Shown here: positions 53,801 to 64,000 of the stretch, piece by piece
How the letters are laid out: the number at the start of each line of letters is the position of its first letter
Numbering within the stretch: the first letter of the stretch is position 1
NCBI GenBank assembly: GCA_017942165.1
Contig: JAGKSB010000003.1
Span: 62,001 to 126,000 of the forward strand
Source: Rhinopithecimicrobium faecis
GTDB lineage: Bacteria > Bacteroidota > Bacteroidia > Sphingobacteriales > Sphingobacteriaceae
Reading direction: 5' to 3'
Length of the DNA: 64,000 nucleotides
The notes under the pieces: model-generated
The model's input: the letters and a program-made list of their open reading frames with translations, nothing else
What the model was told of the DNA's origin: nothing
Databases searched by the model: none
Position numbers and translations under genes: made by a program

Positions 53801-54023
53801 GAGCTCTAGATTTGTACAAGATGACAATACACTGCAGCTGAATTCTGTGTCCGTAGGATACACGTTTTTAAGGCAAGCATTTATGAGTCGTTGGAATTTA
53901 CAGAGCTTAAAACTCACGGCTACAGCAAATGATTTATTCAGGAAAAGTAGCATCCATATTGAGCGAGGTCTGGACAACCCCTTCGCACGTAATTTTATGA
54001 TTTCACTAAGAGCAAGTTTTTAA
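50895..54023 (+). CDS. SusC/RagA-family TonB-linked outer-membrane transporter 2
   Basis: A 1042-residue transporter. After the signal peptide (about 1-30) there is a CarboxypepD_reg-like domain (about 56-125, LRGVSISNGQQIVITDNQGK), then the plug with IQVRGQNSFPNLSGEVAQNP, the PLFILDGFEVN motif, and TATSVYGSRAANGVLIISTL. A barrel follows with an aromatic C-terminus (ISLRASF). No STN domain is present. It starts an operon with a SusD-like protein, DUF4843-like and PKD-like lipoproteins and probably the GH2 enzyme, so its cargo is presumably a galactose-containing glycan. That is inferred from the operon, not from the protein itself. Confidence 0.94.
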   Translation: MQKNLLIKSRCTAILLFCLMQGQVSKSTAANHTLSTHTTYFPLVRINLPLQTQDTLSAWVVNERNQPLRGVSISNGQQIVITDNQGKFVVQDIGLPIKISFVGYKTQTLQTSQWPGKQIKLIPNEQEIAEVVVNGLFSRPKANFTGSSTTVKGADLKNINPSNLFRAISTIDPSFQLVTDNMAGGNINKTPEIQVRGQNSFPNLSGEVAQNPNQPLFILDGFEVNIERIMDLDMNMIAEITLLKDATATSVYGSRAANGVLIISTLLPEKGQLRVVVTNDFGISRPDLTDYNMMNAREKLQFEQSALVYSSNNPLIRQQLDELYNERLKAVAAGVNTNWLKIPVQTSYNNRTNVSVSGGDDIIRYALHGTANFQNGVMKGQNRTNYSGQFDLSYRKSKFQFANSLRIYQTKSNESPYGSFSEYVAMNPYWSPYDDQGNIKQVMDAEEVAQYAGSRKSNPLYNTRLNTIDRTGIFGFQNNLQLRYQVKPSLFFESQFSVSKEIETLDIFRPAQHTDFQQSADPLLKGSYIKGNKELLNYELNLLGNYNKIFLKHTLFSTLGFNMSSRNSDQYRIKTLGFGYDQLDHLLFSSQYEPNSKPSGDESTIHRISFLANLNYAYDNRYLVDFSIRRDGSSQFGTDERYGNFWSTGIGWNMHQESFLKDHTFINRLKLRAGIGATGSLNIPAYSSQTRYSYQGNYMYNGSQGANLVNIGNPNLGWQDKVQLNVGLDLVLWKEKVDLRFEHYIGTTNSTITPVSLAPSVGVNSYYENLGKIKNTGYELSLRYKAFERKEKGILWSIFLNAAQNKNKLIEISNSLKKSNDELNTGASSNSFQTIPNIQFREGESMNSIYVVRSLGINPVSGNELYLDNLGNPTTEWSSAYKVAVGTTDPRWRGSFGSSFLYKGFDIAVIVDYRFGGQLYNATLVNKIENADVYMNVDRRAFELGWQQPGDIAPYRYVSIYNGRLNSRVSSRFVQDDNTLQLNSVSVGYTFLRQAFMSRWNLQSLKLTATANDLFRKSSIHIERGLDNPFARNFMISLRASF

Positions 54024-54024
54024 T

Positions 54025-55461
54025 ATGAAAAGAGCAATATTTGGAGTGCTTATTGGCCTTGGGCTCCTAACTTTCCTAGGGTGTAAAAAATTTTTAGAGG
54101 TAGAGCCAAAATCCTCCGTTTCGGATAAAAATCTATTTTCCAGTGAAATAGGTTTTCAACAAGCCCTCACAGGTGTCTATGTCAATATGGCTTCCCATGA
54201 TTTATATGGGGCGCAGATGACGATGGGAGCCTTGAGTGTGCTAGCACAGAATTATAATACGGACCCCTCAAATGCTTTCTTCCAACTCTCAAATTTCAAT
54301 TATGTAGATAATGTTTATTTGGCGAATATCTGGAATCGTAGTTTTAACGCCATCGCCATAATAAATAATTTACTCAGTCAAATAGATCAGCAGCAGCATG
54401 TCTTCAGTGCTGGACAGTATGCGCTCGTTAAAGGGGAGGCTTTAGCACTACGCGCTTACCTGCATATTGATTTGGCGCGCCTATTTGGGCCACAGTATGA
54501 ACAAGGAGCAAAGCAGTTGGCCATTCCCTACAGGTTGACGTTCGACACCAAGATAGCGCCAGCGATATCTTTAGAACGCGTGCTCGCATTGGCCTTAGCG
54601 GATCTCGCTGAAGCGGAGCTCTTACTGGAAGATGATCCAATAAAATCTGGTGAGCTAGCACGCCGCTATTATATGAATTACTATGCTGTATTAGCTACAC
54701 AAGCACGCGTATTTCAATACCAGGGAAATGATGCACAGGCAGTAAAAAAGGCGCAGGCGGTATTGGATGCCAAGATTTTTGATTTCGTAAAGTCAACGGA
54801 TATCACCACCTCTGACGAAGGGTTAAAAGATCGGCTATTTAGCTCTGAACTTATCTTTGCGCTCCGTGTGCGTGAAATGGATAAGTGGGTAAGCCAAGGA
54901 AGTGACGGTTATCCTGTATATTTTAAATATCGTACTGTAAATTATGGAAATCTAACGCTGACAATCGAGCAGTACAGACAGCTTTTTGAAGCTAACAGCC
55001 CTGTAGGAGAATCTGACTATCGATTTAAGAATTTAATTGAAGTAGATGGTACGCTGTATTTTAGTGTTAAATATTGGCAAACATGGGTGGGGAGCACAGA
55101 ACGAGGGCGCCTCGATCAAACGGTGCCTTTAATTCGTCTTTCAGAATTATATTATATACTTGCTGAAGGCGCTACCTCTGTATCTACATCGTTAACATAT
55201 CTAAATACTGTTCGCCAGCATCGTGGTATTGTGGAAGATCTATCGCCCCAGATAATTGCGTCCCCAACATTGCTCCGCGCGGAGATAACCAAGGAGTATC
55301 AAAAGGAATTCTATGCCGAAGGGCAAACATTTTTCTACTACAAACGAATAGCCTCTCCGTCTATGCTATTCCTCCAAAAGACGATGCTTCCTGCAGACTA
55401 TCGCGTGAATATCCCACAAACAGAACTCGAATTTAACCCAAGCTTTGACTCCCATGAATAG
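54025..55461 (+). CDS. SusD/RagB-family nutrient-binding lipoprotein 2
   Basis: A 478-residue lipoprotein (lipobox FLGC, Cys20, followed by KKFLEVEPKSSVSDKNLF, a typical SusD start). The helical scaffold is seen in GEALALRAYLHIDLARLFGP and RLSELYYILAEGA, and the C-terminus has EYQKEFYAEGQTFFYYKRI. It starts 1 base after the susC stop and overlaps the next gene by 17 bases, so the operon is tightly coupled. It should bind the glycan at the cell surface with SusC 2. Confidence 0.92.
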   Translation: MKRAIFGVLIGLGLLTFLGCKKFLEVEPKSSVSDKNLFSSEIGFQQALTGVYVNMASHDLYGAQMTMGALSVLAQNYNTDPSNAFFQLSNFNYVDNVYLANIWNRSFNAIAIINNLLSQIDQQQHVFSAGQYALVKGEALALRAYLHIDLARLFGPQYEQGAKQLAIPYRLTFDTKIAPAISLERVLALALADLAEAELLLEDDPIKSGELARRYYMNYYAVLATQARVFQYQGNDAQAVKKAQAVLDAKIFDFVKSTDITTSDEGLKDRLFSSELIFALRVREMDKWVSQGSDGYPVYFKYRTVNYGNLTLTIEQYRQLFEANSPVGESDYRFKNLIEVDGTLYFSVKYWQTWVGSTERGRLDQTVPLIRLSELYYILAEGATSVSTSLTYLNTVRQHRGIVEDLSPQIIASPTLLRAEITKEYQKEFYAEGQTFFYYKRIASPSMLFLQKTMLPADYRVNIPQTELEFNPSFDSHE

Positions 55462-56197
55462 AATACTAATCTTTTTGTTGTTGATTTTTGCCGCTTGCAA
55501 GAAAGCAGAAATTCCACGCTACAGTGGGGGCTCAAGTTTATCTTTTATGTATGCCGAAGATAGTCTCAGCTATTCTTTTGTGCTTGAGGGTGCAGGGAGG
55601 ATGGTAGACACCATCTATATTCCGATCTATTTAACGGGTTTGTTGAGCGATCAAGATCGTGCCTTCGAACTGGAAATATTACCCCAGTCTACAGCCGTTA
55701 AAGGGCAGCACTATGAGCTGACGGACATGCTATTTCCTGCGAAGGCGACGACTTATTCTTACCCTATTATTATCTATAATCATGCAGACTTAACTAAAGC
55801 ACCAAAAACCCTTAAAATAGGCTTTCGGGAAAATAAGAATTTCCAACTTGGTGCAACAGGATCTTTTCAGAATTTGGGCGCTACAGCGCAGAATGGGGAT
55901 CCGAATTTCGTATATACATTCCCTACTTTTCAGCTAAAACTTACCAATGTGTTGGCAAAACCTACGACCTGGAATGTTGAGACAGACTATTATTTTGGCG
56001 CTTACTCCAATGCTAAATTTTTATTTATGATGGAGGTTTTAAAAATGCACGATTTCAGAACGACCTCCCGTGGGGGGAAAGTAGAATATGCCGATATCCT
56101 AAATTTCCTGCAACGCCTACGCATAGGCTTAAAGAATTATGAACTATCACATGGTGGCCCCTTGCTAGATGAATTTGGACAGCGTGTTATTATCTAA
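55445..56197 (+). CDS. DUF4843-type lipoprotein of the SusCD operon
   Basis: A 250-residue predicted lipoprotein with lipobox IFAAC (Cys18). It has YSFVLEGAGRMVDTIYIPIY, LSDQDRAFELEILPQSTAVK and GQHYELTDMLFPAKATTYSY, the order of motifs I associate with DUF4843 proteins in Bacteroidota PULs (a Calx-beta-like fold early, YDFVL... TVYL-style). It overlaps the end of susD by 17 bases. The function of the family is unknown; surface glycan binding is the usual guess. Confidence 0.7.
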   Translation: MTPMNRILIFLLLIFAACKKAEIPRYSGGSSLSFMYAEDSLSYSFVLEGAGRMVDTIYIPIYLTGLLSDQDRAFELEILPQSTAVKGQHYELTDMLFPAKATTYSYPIIIYNHADLTKAPKTLKIGFRENKNFQLGATGSFQNLGATAQNGDPNFVYTFPTFQLKLTNVLAKPTTWNVETDYYFGAYSNAKFLFMMEVLKMHDFRTTSRGGKVEYADILNFLQRLRIGLKNYELSHGGPLLDEFGQRVII

Positions 56198-56215
56198 TAT
56201 AAAAAATACCATTAC

Positions 56216-57682
56216 ATGAAATATACTGCTATTTGTGGGGCTGTTATCACGACCCTTCTCTGGACCTTAAGCTGTAAGGAGGAGCCTGCTAAGCTCTCCA
56301 CTATTCCCATCAATGAAGTAACGATAGGCTTTGATAAGGCGTCTTATGAAGTAGATTACTTAGCTGAGATAACCATCAATCCCACACTAAAAATACAGCT
56401 TGATGCAGCGGATACATTTTCCTATGAATGGAAGATTATAGCTGGAAATAGCGAAGATATTATTGGGCGTGAAGCTATCCTGAAGGATACTATAAGGACA
56501 AAACCGGGGAATTATACGTTGGTATTTACGGTGACCAATAAGAAAACTCAAGTTCGAAATTATAAGAAAACGCCAATTGTAGTTCGTGGAGCAGTATATA
56601 ATGGCTATTACGTCACTTCCAATAAAGAGGGAAAAGGTACCGTAAGCTTCTTGCGCACAGATGGTATTTTGTACCATGCTTTGGAGAAAACATTTGCCCG
56701 TAAAGCGTATGAAACTGAGGTGCTGCGCGTATCGACGGCTATTGTGAAAAATTTGCGCGTTGTCTTTGTTGCGACAAAGGATAATGTATATCGCTACCAT
56801 GCCGATGATTTTGAGCTACAAGCTGATAAGGACGTAATTTTTACGGAACCGCTGACTCCGCAGGGAGATTTTATGCACAGCATGAATTTTGTTAAAGGGA
56901 CTACGAGCAACTACCCATTAGATATATTTTTTATAAATGGGGGAAAGCTATATGCCAATACGGGACCTAATTTTGTGCCTTCAGCAATCTCTTATTCTGT
57001 GGCCATTGCCGCCGATCAACCTTATGAGCTGTTTCCACTCGTGCTTACCAATAGAAATTTCTCTTCCATTATCTACGACAATAAAACGCGTAAATTCTTA
57101 AGTCTACCCTATAATACGCGTGAATTCTCTCCGCTAATTAATCATATCGCCAATGTGTTCGATGTCACGAATGTGGGACTCACAGCCTATGCGGCAGATT
57201 ATGCTGAGAATGGCGATGGCTGGTTCTTTATGAAGAGTGATAAAAATGAACATTTTCTAGTGAAAATAGCCCAATTCGTTGCTGCTATTGGGAAGGGTAA
57301 ACAAGCCTTATCCTTAGCTGACTATCCCGAGCTAGAGCGTGCTAGCTCCTTCTCTGCGCGTGCAGATAAAGCCCTATTGTATTATGCTGTAGACAATAAA
57401 ATCTATCTCTTCGACCCCAATAGGGGTAGAGCAACCTTAGTATACACGTTTTCTGCAGGCAGTAAAATTGTAAAACTTAGGGTGCATAAGTCTAAATTTT
57501 GGGAGCCTATACAGCTGCCAGAATACAACAAGAAAATTATCGTCGCTGTCAATGAGGGCTCAGCGGGATCTATCTATCAGTTAGATTTAAAAGATGATGG
57601 TGGCATTGACAGCAGAAATATTTTACACCATACAGGGTTTGGAAAGATTACAGATATCGACTATAGGAACCCTAACAATTAA
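56216..57682 (+). CDS. PKD-like surface lipoprotein of the SusCD operon
   Basis: A 488-residue lipoprotein (lipobox TLSC, Cys20). The N-terminal part is a PKD-like beta-sandwich (about 35-125: DTFSYEWKI, then GNYTLVFTVTNKKTQVRNYK), the pattern of PKD-like family lipoproteins beside DUF4843 genes. The C-terminal 350 residues look like a beta-propeller-type domain, with repeated aromatic strands such as VVFVATKDNVYRYHADDFEL. It follows the DUF4843 gene by 18 bases. It may bind or position the glycan outside the cell, but no biochemical role is established. Confidence 0.7.
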   Translation: MKYTAICGAVITTLLWTLSCKEEPAKLSTIPINEVTIGFDKASYEVDYLAEITINPTLKIQLDAADTFSYEWKIIAGNSEDIIGREAILKDTIRTKPGNYTLVFTVTNKKTQVRNYKKTPIVVRGAVYNGYYVTSNKEGKGTVSFLRTDGILYHALEKTFARKAYETEVLRVSTAIVKNLRVVFVATKDNVYRYHADDFELQADKDVIFTEPLTPQGDFMHSMNFVKGTTSNYPLDIFFINGGKLYANTGPNFVPSAISYSVAIAADQPYELFPLVLTNRNFSSIIYDNKTRKFLSLPYNTREFSPLINHIANVFDVTNVGLTAYAADYAENGDGWFFMKSDKNEHFLVKIAQFVAAIGKGKQALSLADYPELERASSFSARADKALLYYAVDNKIYLFDPNRGRATLVYTFSAGSKIVKLRVHKSKFWEPIQLPEYNKKIIVAVNEGSAGSIYQLDLKDDGGIDSRNILHHTGFGKITDIDYRNPNN

Positions 57683-57729
57683 GGGGTTGAAAGAATTTAT
57701 GAGCGCAAACGATTGTTTATTGGAAATAG

Positions 57730-61863
<4,134 letters not shown>

Positions 61864-61886
61864 AGAAATCTCAACATTCCTAAAGG

Positions 61887-61922
61887 AAACGTCGAAAGTC
61901 TTTACTTTCGACGTTTTTTTTT
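61887..61922 (+). terminator. Terminator after the beta-galactosidase gene
   Basis: A 13-bp perfect stem AAACGTCGAAAGT/ACTTTCGACGTTT with a 4-base loop and a run of T. Confidence 0.85.
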
Positions 61923-61928
61923 GTTATG

Positions 61929-62504
61929 TTAAAAAGGAACGGAAATAAGTTTTCCCGTCTCTACTTGATAGATAAATCCATAAATCGTTACTTTAGGATT
62001 TACTAAGGGGTGGTTACGGATTCTATATAAATCATCACGAACAGATTTTTCTAAATCTGTGAAGCTTAGAAATGGCACAAAATCTGCCGCTATAGATCCT
62101 CCATCTTGAGTTACATTTTTCCATCCCTCTTCGGATAATTGAGCCGTACTTAGACTCTCTCTTAATAGATCGCGCATAACGCTATCATTAAAGGTTTGCA
62201 TACCACAATTGCTGTGGTGGATTACAAGCCATGTTTTTGTACCTAATAATTTATGTGAAATTATTAACGAGCGTATGGCGTCATCAGAAGCACGTCCCCC
62301 GGCATTACGTATGACATGTGCTTCACCTTCTTTTATGCCTAGAAATTTTGCGGGATCTAAGCGGGCATCCATACAGGTTAAAATAGCAAGTTCACGCGAT
62401 GGTGGTAAGGCTAGTGTGTTCTTATCTCCAAAGTAATTAGCATAAATTCTGTTGGCGTTTAATACGTCATCTAAAATGGTGTTGATTTCTTTTTGCTGGC
62501 TCAT
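61929..62504 (-). CDS. Beta-class carbonic anhydrase
   Basis: A 191-residue zinc enzyme that interconverts CO2 and bicarbonate in the cytoplasm. Zinc ligands are Cys44 in LTCMDARLD, His97 and Cys100 in VIHHSNCGM. The Asp46-Arg48 pair (DAR) and HVIRNAGGRASDDAIRSL are the family's active-site segments. It belongs to the plant-type/Rv1284-like branch with a short C-terminal part. It converges on the beta-galactosidase gene and is monocistronic. Confidence 0.93.
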   Translation of the reverse strand: MSQQKEINTILDDVLNANRIYANYFGDKNTLALPPSRELAILTCMDARLDPAKFLGIKEGEAHVIRNAGGRASDDAIRSLIISHKLLGTKTWLVIHHSNCGMQTFNDSVMRDLLRESLSTAQLSEEGWKNVTQDGGSIAADFVPFLSFTDLEKSVRDDLYRIRNHPLVNPKVTIYGFIYQVETGKLISVPF

Positions 62505-62727
62505 AATAAATCCTCTGTTACAATGTTTATCATAAAGTTAATAAAATATCTTAATTAAATCTTTTATTTATATAAAATTAACATCCCTGCTGTGATAGCC
62601 TAAGGTGAGAAGGTTGATAACGCCGAAAATGAAAGTTATTGATATGCTGTGGGTTATGTTTTTTATTGGAGGATGTGTTTATTTTGGCAAAGATGTTGTT
62701 TTCTAATTTTCAAATCACAGATACACT

Positions 62728-62955
62728 ATGGTAAGACAACTGAAAAATTTAATTGGCATCGGTTTGGGAATTCTATTAATGACATCTTGCGTTGTTTACG
62801 ACCAACAAGGAGGGCATCGAAGAGGAGGGCATAGATCACACGGCTACCATCAAAAGGGACCACATGGAAATGGGTATGGGAAGAGAAAAGGATATAAAAA
62901 AGGACCTAGCAAGCATCATCGTCCCAAACATGGAAAAGGCCGTGGACGCTGGTAG
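62728..62955 (+). CDS. Small His/Gly/Lys-rich lipoprotein
   Basis: A 75-residue protein: a short signal peptide with lipobox LMTSC (Cys21) and then a mature tail of about 54 residues made almost only of His, Gly, Lys, Arg, Tyr and Pro (for example HRRGGHRSHGYHQKGPHGNG). Similar small envelope lipoproteins occur in Sphingobacteriaceae and are often mis-annotated after quinol oxidase subunits. The His clusters suggest metal or polyanion binding. The function is unknown, and the frame is supported by the lipobox and not by any domain. Confidence 0.65.
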   Translation: MVRQLKNLIGIGLGILLMTSCVVYDQQGGHRRGGHRSHGYHQKGPHGNGYGKRKGYKKGPSKHHRPKHGKGRGRW

Positions 62956-63052
62956 CGTACTAAATCCTTGCGTACTATAAATATCCCTTTTTTCGGCTAT
63001 AAAATACTTCTAAGTTATCCGTTAATTTTGATGTAACAACAGGATAACTAGT

Positions 63053-63397
63053 ATGGAAAGAAATAAAACAGCTTTAGAAGCGAGAAACCAAGGTAAGAAT
63101 ATCGCTATAATTGCCTATTTAACAATTATAGGCTTGGCAATAGCTTACGTGAAAAACAGTAAAAATGAAACCTCTTTAGGTAGCTTTCATATCCGCCAAA
63201 GTTTAGGTATCACCGTTACGGCATTAATTTCAAGTCTCTTGCGGTTTGTTCCTGGAGTAGGGAATACGCTGGCTGGTGTAGTCGGTCTTATAATTTTGGT
63301 AGCATTGATTCTAGGGATTATTTCTGCCATCAATGCAGAGGAAAAGGAATTACCTTTCGTAGGATCGCTTTACCAAAAATGGTTTTCAGCCATTTAA
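63053..63397 (+). CDS. Tic20/DUF4870-like small membrane protein
   Basis: A 114-residue protein with three or four predicted membrane helices (about 18-35, 55-73, 77-98). The segment TSLGSFHIRQSLGITVTALI is typical of the family called chloroplast import component (Tic20)/DUF4870 in Bacteroidota, where a conserved F-H-x-R-Q precedes a membrane helix. It is an inner-membrane protein of unknown function. It lies alone on the plus strand with a hairpin at 63404-63447. Confidence 0.7.
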   Translation: MERNKTALEARNQGKNIAIIAYLTIIGLAIAYVKNSKNETSLGSFHIRQSLGITVTALISSLLRFVPGVGNTLAGVVGLIILVALILGIISAINAEEKELPFVGSLYQKWFSAI

Positions 63398-63403
63398 TAA
63401 ACG

Positions 63404-63447
63404 ACCCTTTAGGTATATATCATACGATGGATGTATACTTAAAGGGT
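63404..63447 (+). terminator. Hairpin after the Tic20-like gene
   Basis: A stem of ACCCTTTA...GTATA with TATAC...TAAAGGGT. The T tail is weak, so terminator function is only probable. Confidence 0.45.
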
Positions 63448-63508
63448 ATTGCTTTACTATTATGTTAAGTAGGTCTTAGCATAGGAGGAAATAATTATTT
63501 TTGAAACG

Positions 63509-64000
63509 TTAATTAACATTACTCACTTTTATGCTGTAGGATAATGGAATCTTCAGTTTCCATACTCCTTTGATGTTAAAGGTATTTCCATAGGTAGCAT
63601 TTTTAATAGTGAAGGTATAGTTTGCGGATCGTTCAAGATATTTTACGCTTCCTGTTACTTGCTGCTTTCTGCTATTATTGAGTATATGGTTTGTTAAATT
63701 ATATGGGTTATTATAGGGAAATGTTTTGGATACACCTTCCTTGTAGGGGATATTACCATTCCAAACGATTACATTCTCATTTAATACCTCAGGCATATTT
63801 ATACTTTTGTCTTCCTCATCAAGCCAGTCAAATGCTAAGATGTCGGAACTTTGAAATTCTGATGTGGAAGTAACATTTTTCAAAATCGCTTGCTCATTTA
63901 CGATAGTTTCTTTAGCTGTGTTATATGGTGGCGTAACCGTAAGACATTCTTCAGCGCTGTCGTAAATCTTTGTTGTGCCTTGAATTTCTTTCACCTCCAT
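63509..64000 (-). CDS. Hypothetical protein, 5' partial at the right edge
   Basis: A frame of 163 residues that is open to the right end of the window, so the gene continues outside it and the Met at the very edge may be internal. The visible C-terminal part has beta-rich character (TGSVKYLERSANYTFTIKNA, GNTFNIKGVWKLKIPLSY), typical of secreted or surface proteins. I recognise no domain. No terminator is obvious just downstream on the minus strand. Confidence 0.55.
   Translation of the reverse strand: MEVKEIQGTTKIYDSAEECLTVTPPYNTAKETIVNEQAILKNVTSTSEFQSSDILAFDWLDEEDKSINMPEVLNENVIVWNGNIPYKEGVSKTFPYNNPYNLTNHILNNSRKQQVTGSVKYLERSANYTFTIKNATYGNTFNIKGVWKLKIPLSYSIKVSNVN

Noticed and set aside
62629..62706. 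A 25-residue hydrophobic frame upstream of the His-rich lipoprotein
   Set aside because: Too short, and no partner or conserved pattern to support it.

Overview
The window looks like chromosomal DNA of a Bacteroidota bacterium, most probably Sphingobacteriaceae (Sphingobacterium-like). The evidence is two SusC/SusD outer-membrane uptake pairs, many lipoproteins, -7 promoter boxes of the TAnnTTTG type, a split transketolase, an ECF sigma operon of Bacteroidota type, and moderate-to-low GC with very AT-rich intergenic stretches.

Region 1 (1-30 kb) is mostly core genome. It holds cell-wall genes (EnvC-like activator, TatA, LysM lytic transglycosylase, NlpC/P60 hydrolase), a phosphoribosyltransferase, and the threonine operon thrABC behind a clear leader-peptide attenuator (4560-4697). 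It continues with an RlmI-like rRNA methyltransferase, an MFS exporter, a GDSL esterase, a class III aminotransferase, an ECF sigma factor with putative anti-sigma and Spy-like genes, split transketolase, Nfu, purB, two near-identical small lipoproteins, an acyl-CoA dehydrogenase, yidC, pyrG, a GH10-like/CBM9-like pair and rplS.

Region 2 (30.0-47.2 kb) is accessory. It is bracketed by two identical tRNA-Pro(UGG) genes, each followed by a decayed, internally deleted IS256-type transposase remnant. Its left end is very AT-rich and carries a double-glycine bacteriocin-like peptide with a damaged leader next to a CPBP (CAAX-type) membrane protease. Then come a tandem-domain lipoprotein, two AraC regulators, an ankyrin protein, an acyl-CoA dehydrogenase, an orphan solute-binding lipoprotein, a fimbrillin-like lipoprotein with a small partner peptide, and a SusC/SusD pair.

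Region 3 (47.2-64 kb) starts with aquaporin Z and a second fimbrillin-like lipoprotein with its own small peptide (49879-50040). A polysaccharide-utilisation-type operon follows: SusC, SusD, a DUF4843-like lipoprotein, a PKD-like lipoprotein and a secreted GH2 beta-galactosidase. The window ends with a beta-carbonic anhydrase, a His/Gly/Lys-rich lipoprotein, a Tic20/DUF4870-like membrane protein and a partial gene.

The observations most worth a second look are: the damaged double-glycine peptide/CPBP protease locus; the repeated module of fimbrillin-like lipoprotein plus a tiny peptide carrying an Ser-Ile-Ala...Thr-Pro...Trp pattern; three exactly spaced GGTTACC-N15-TATTAA motifs around the duplicated small lipoproteins; and the thr attenuator, whose Thr codons themselves form one arm of the switching hairpin.
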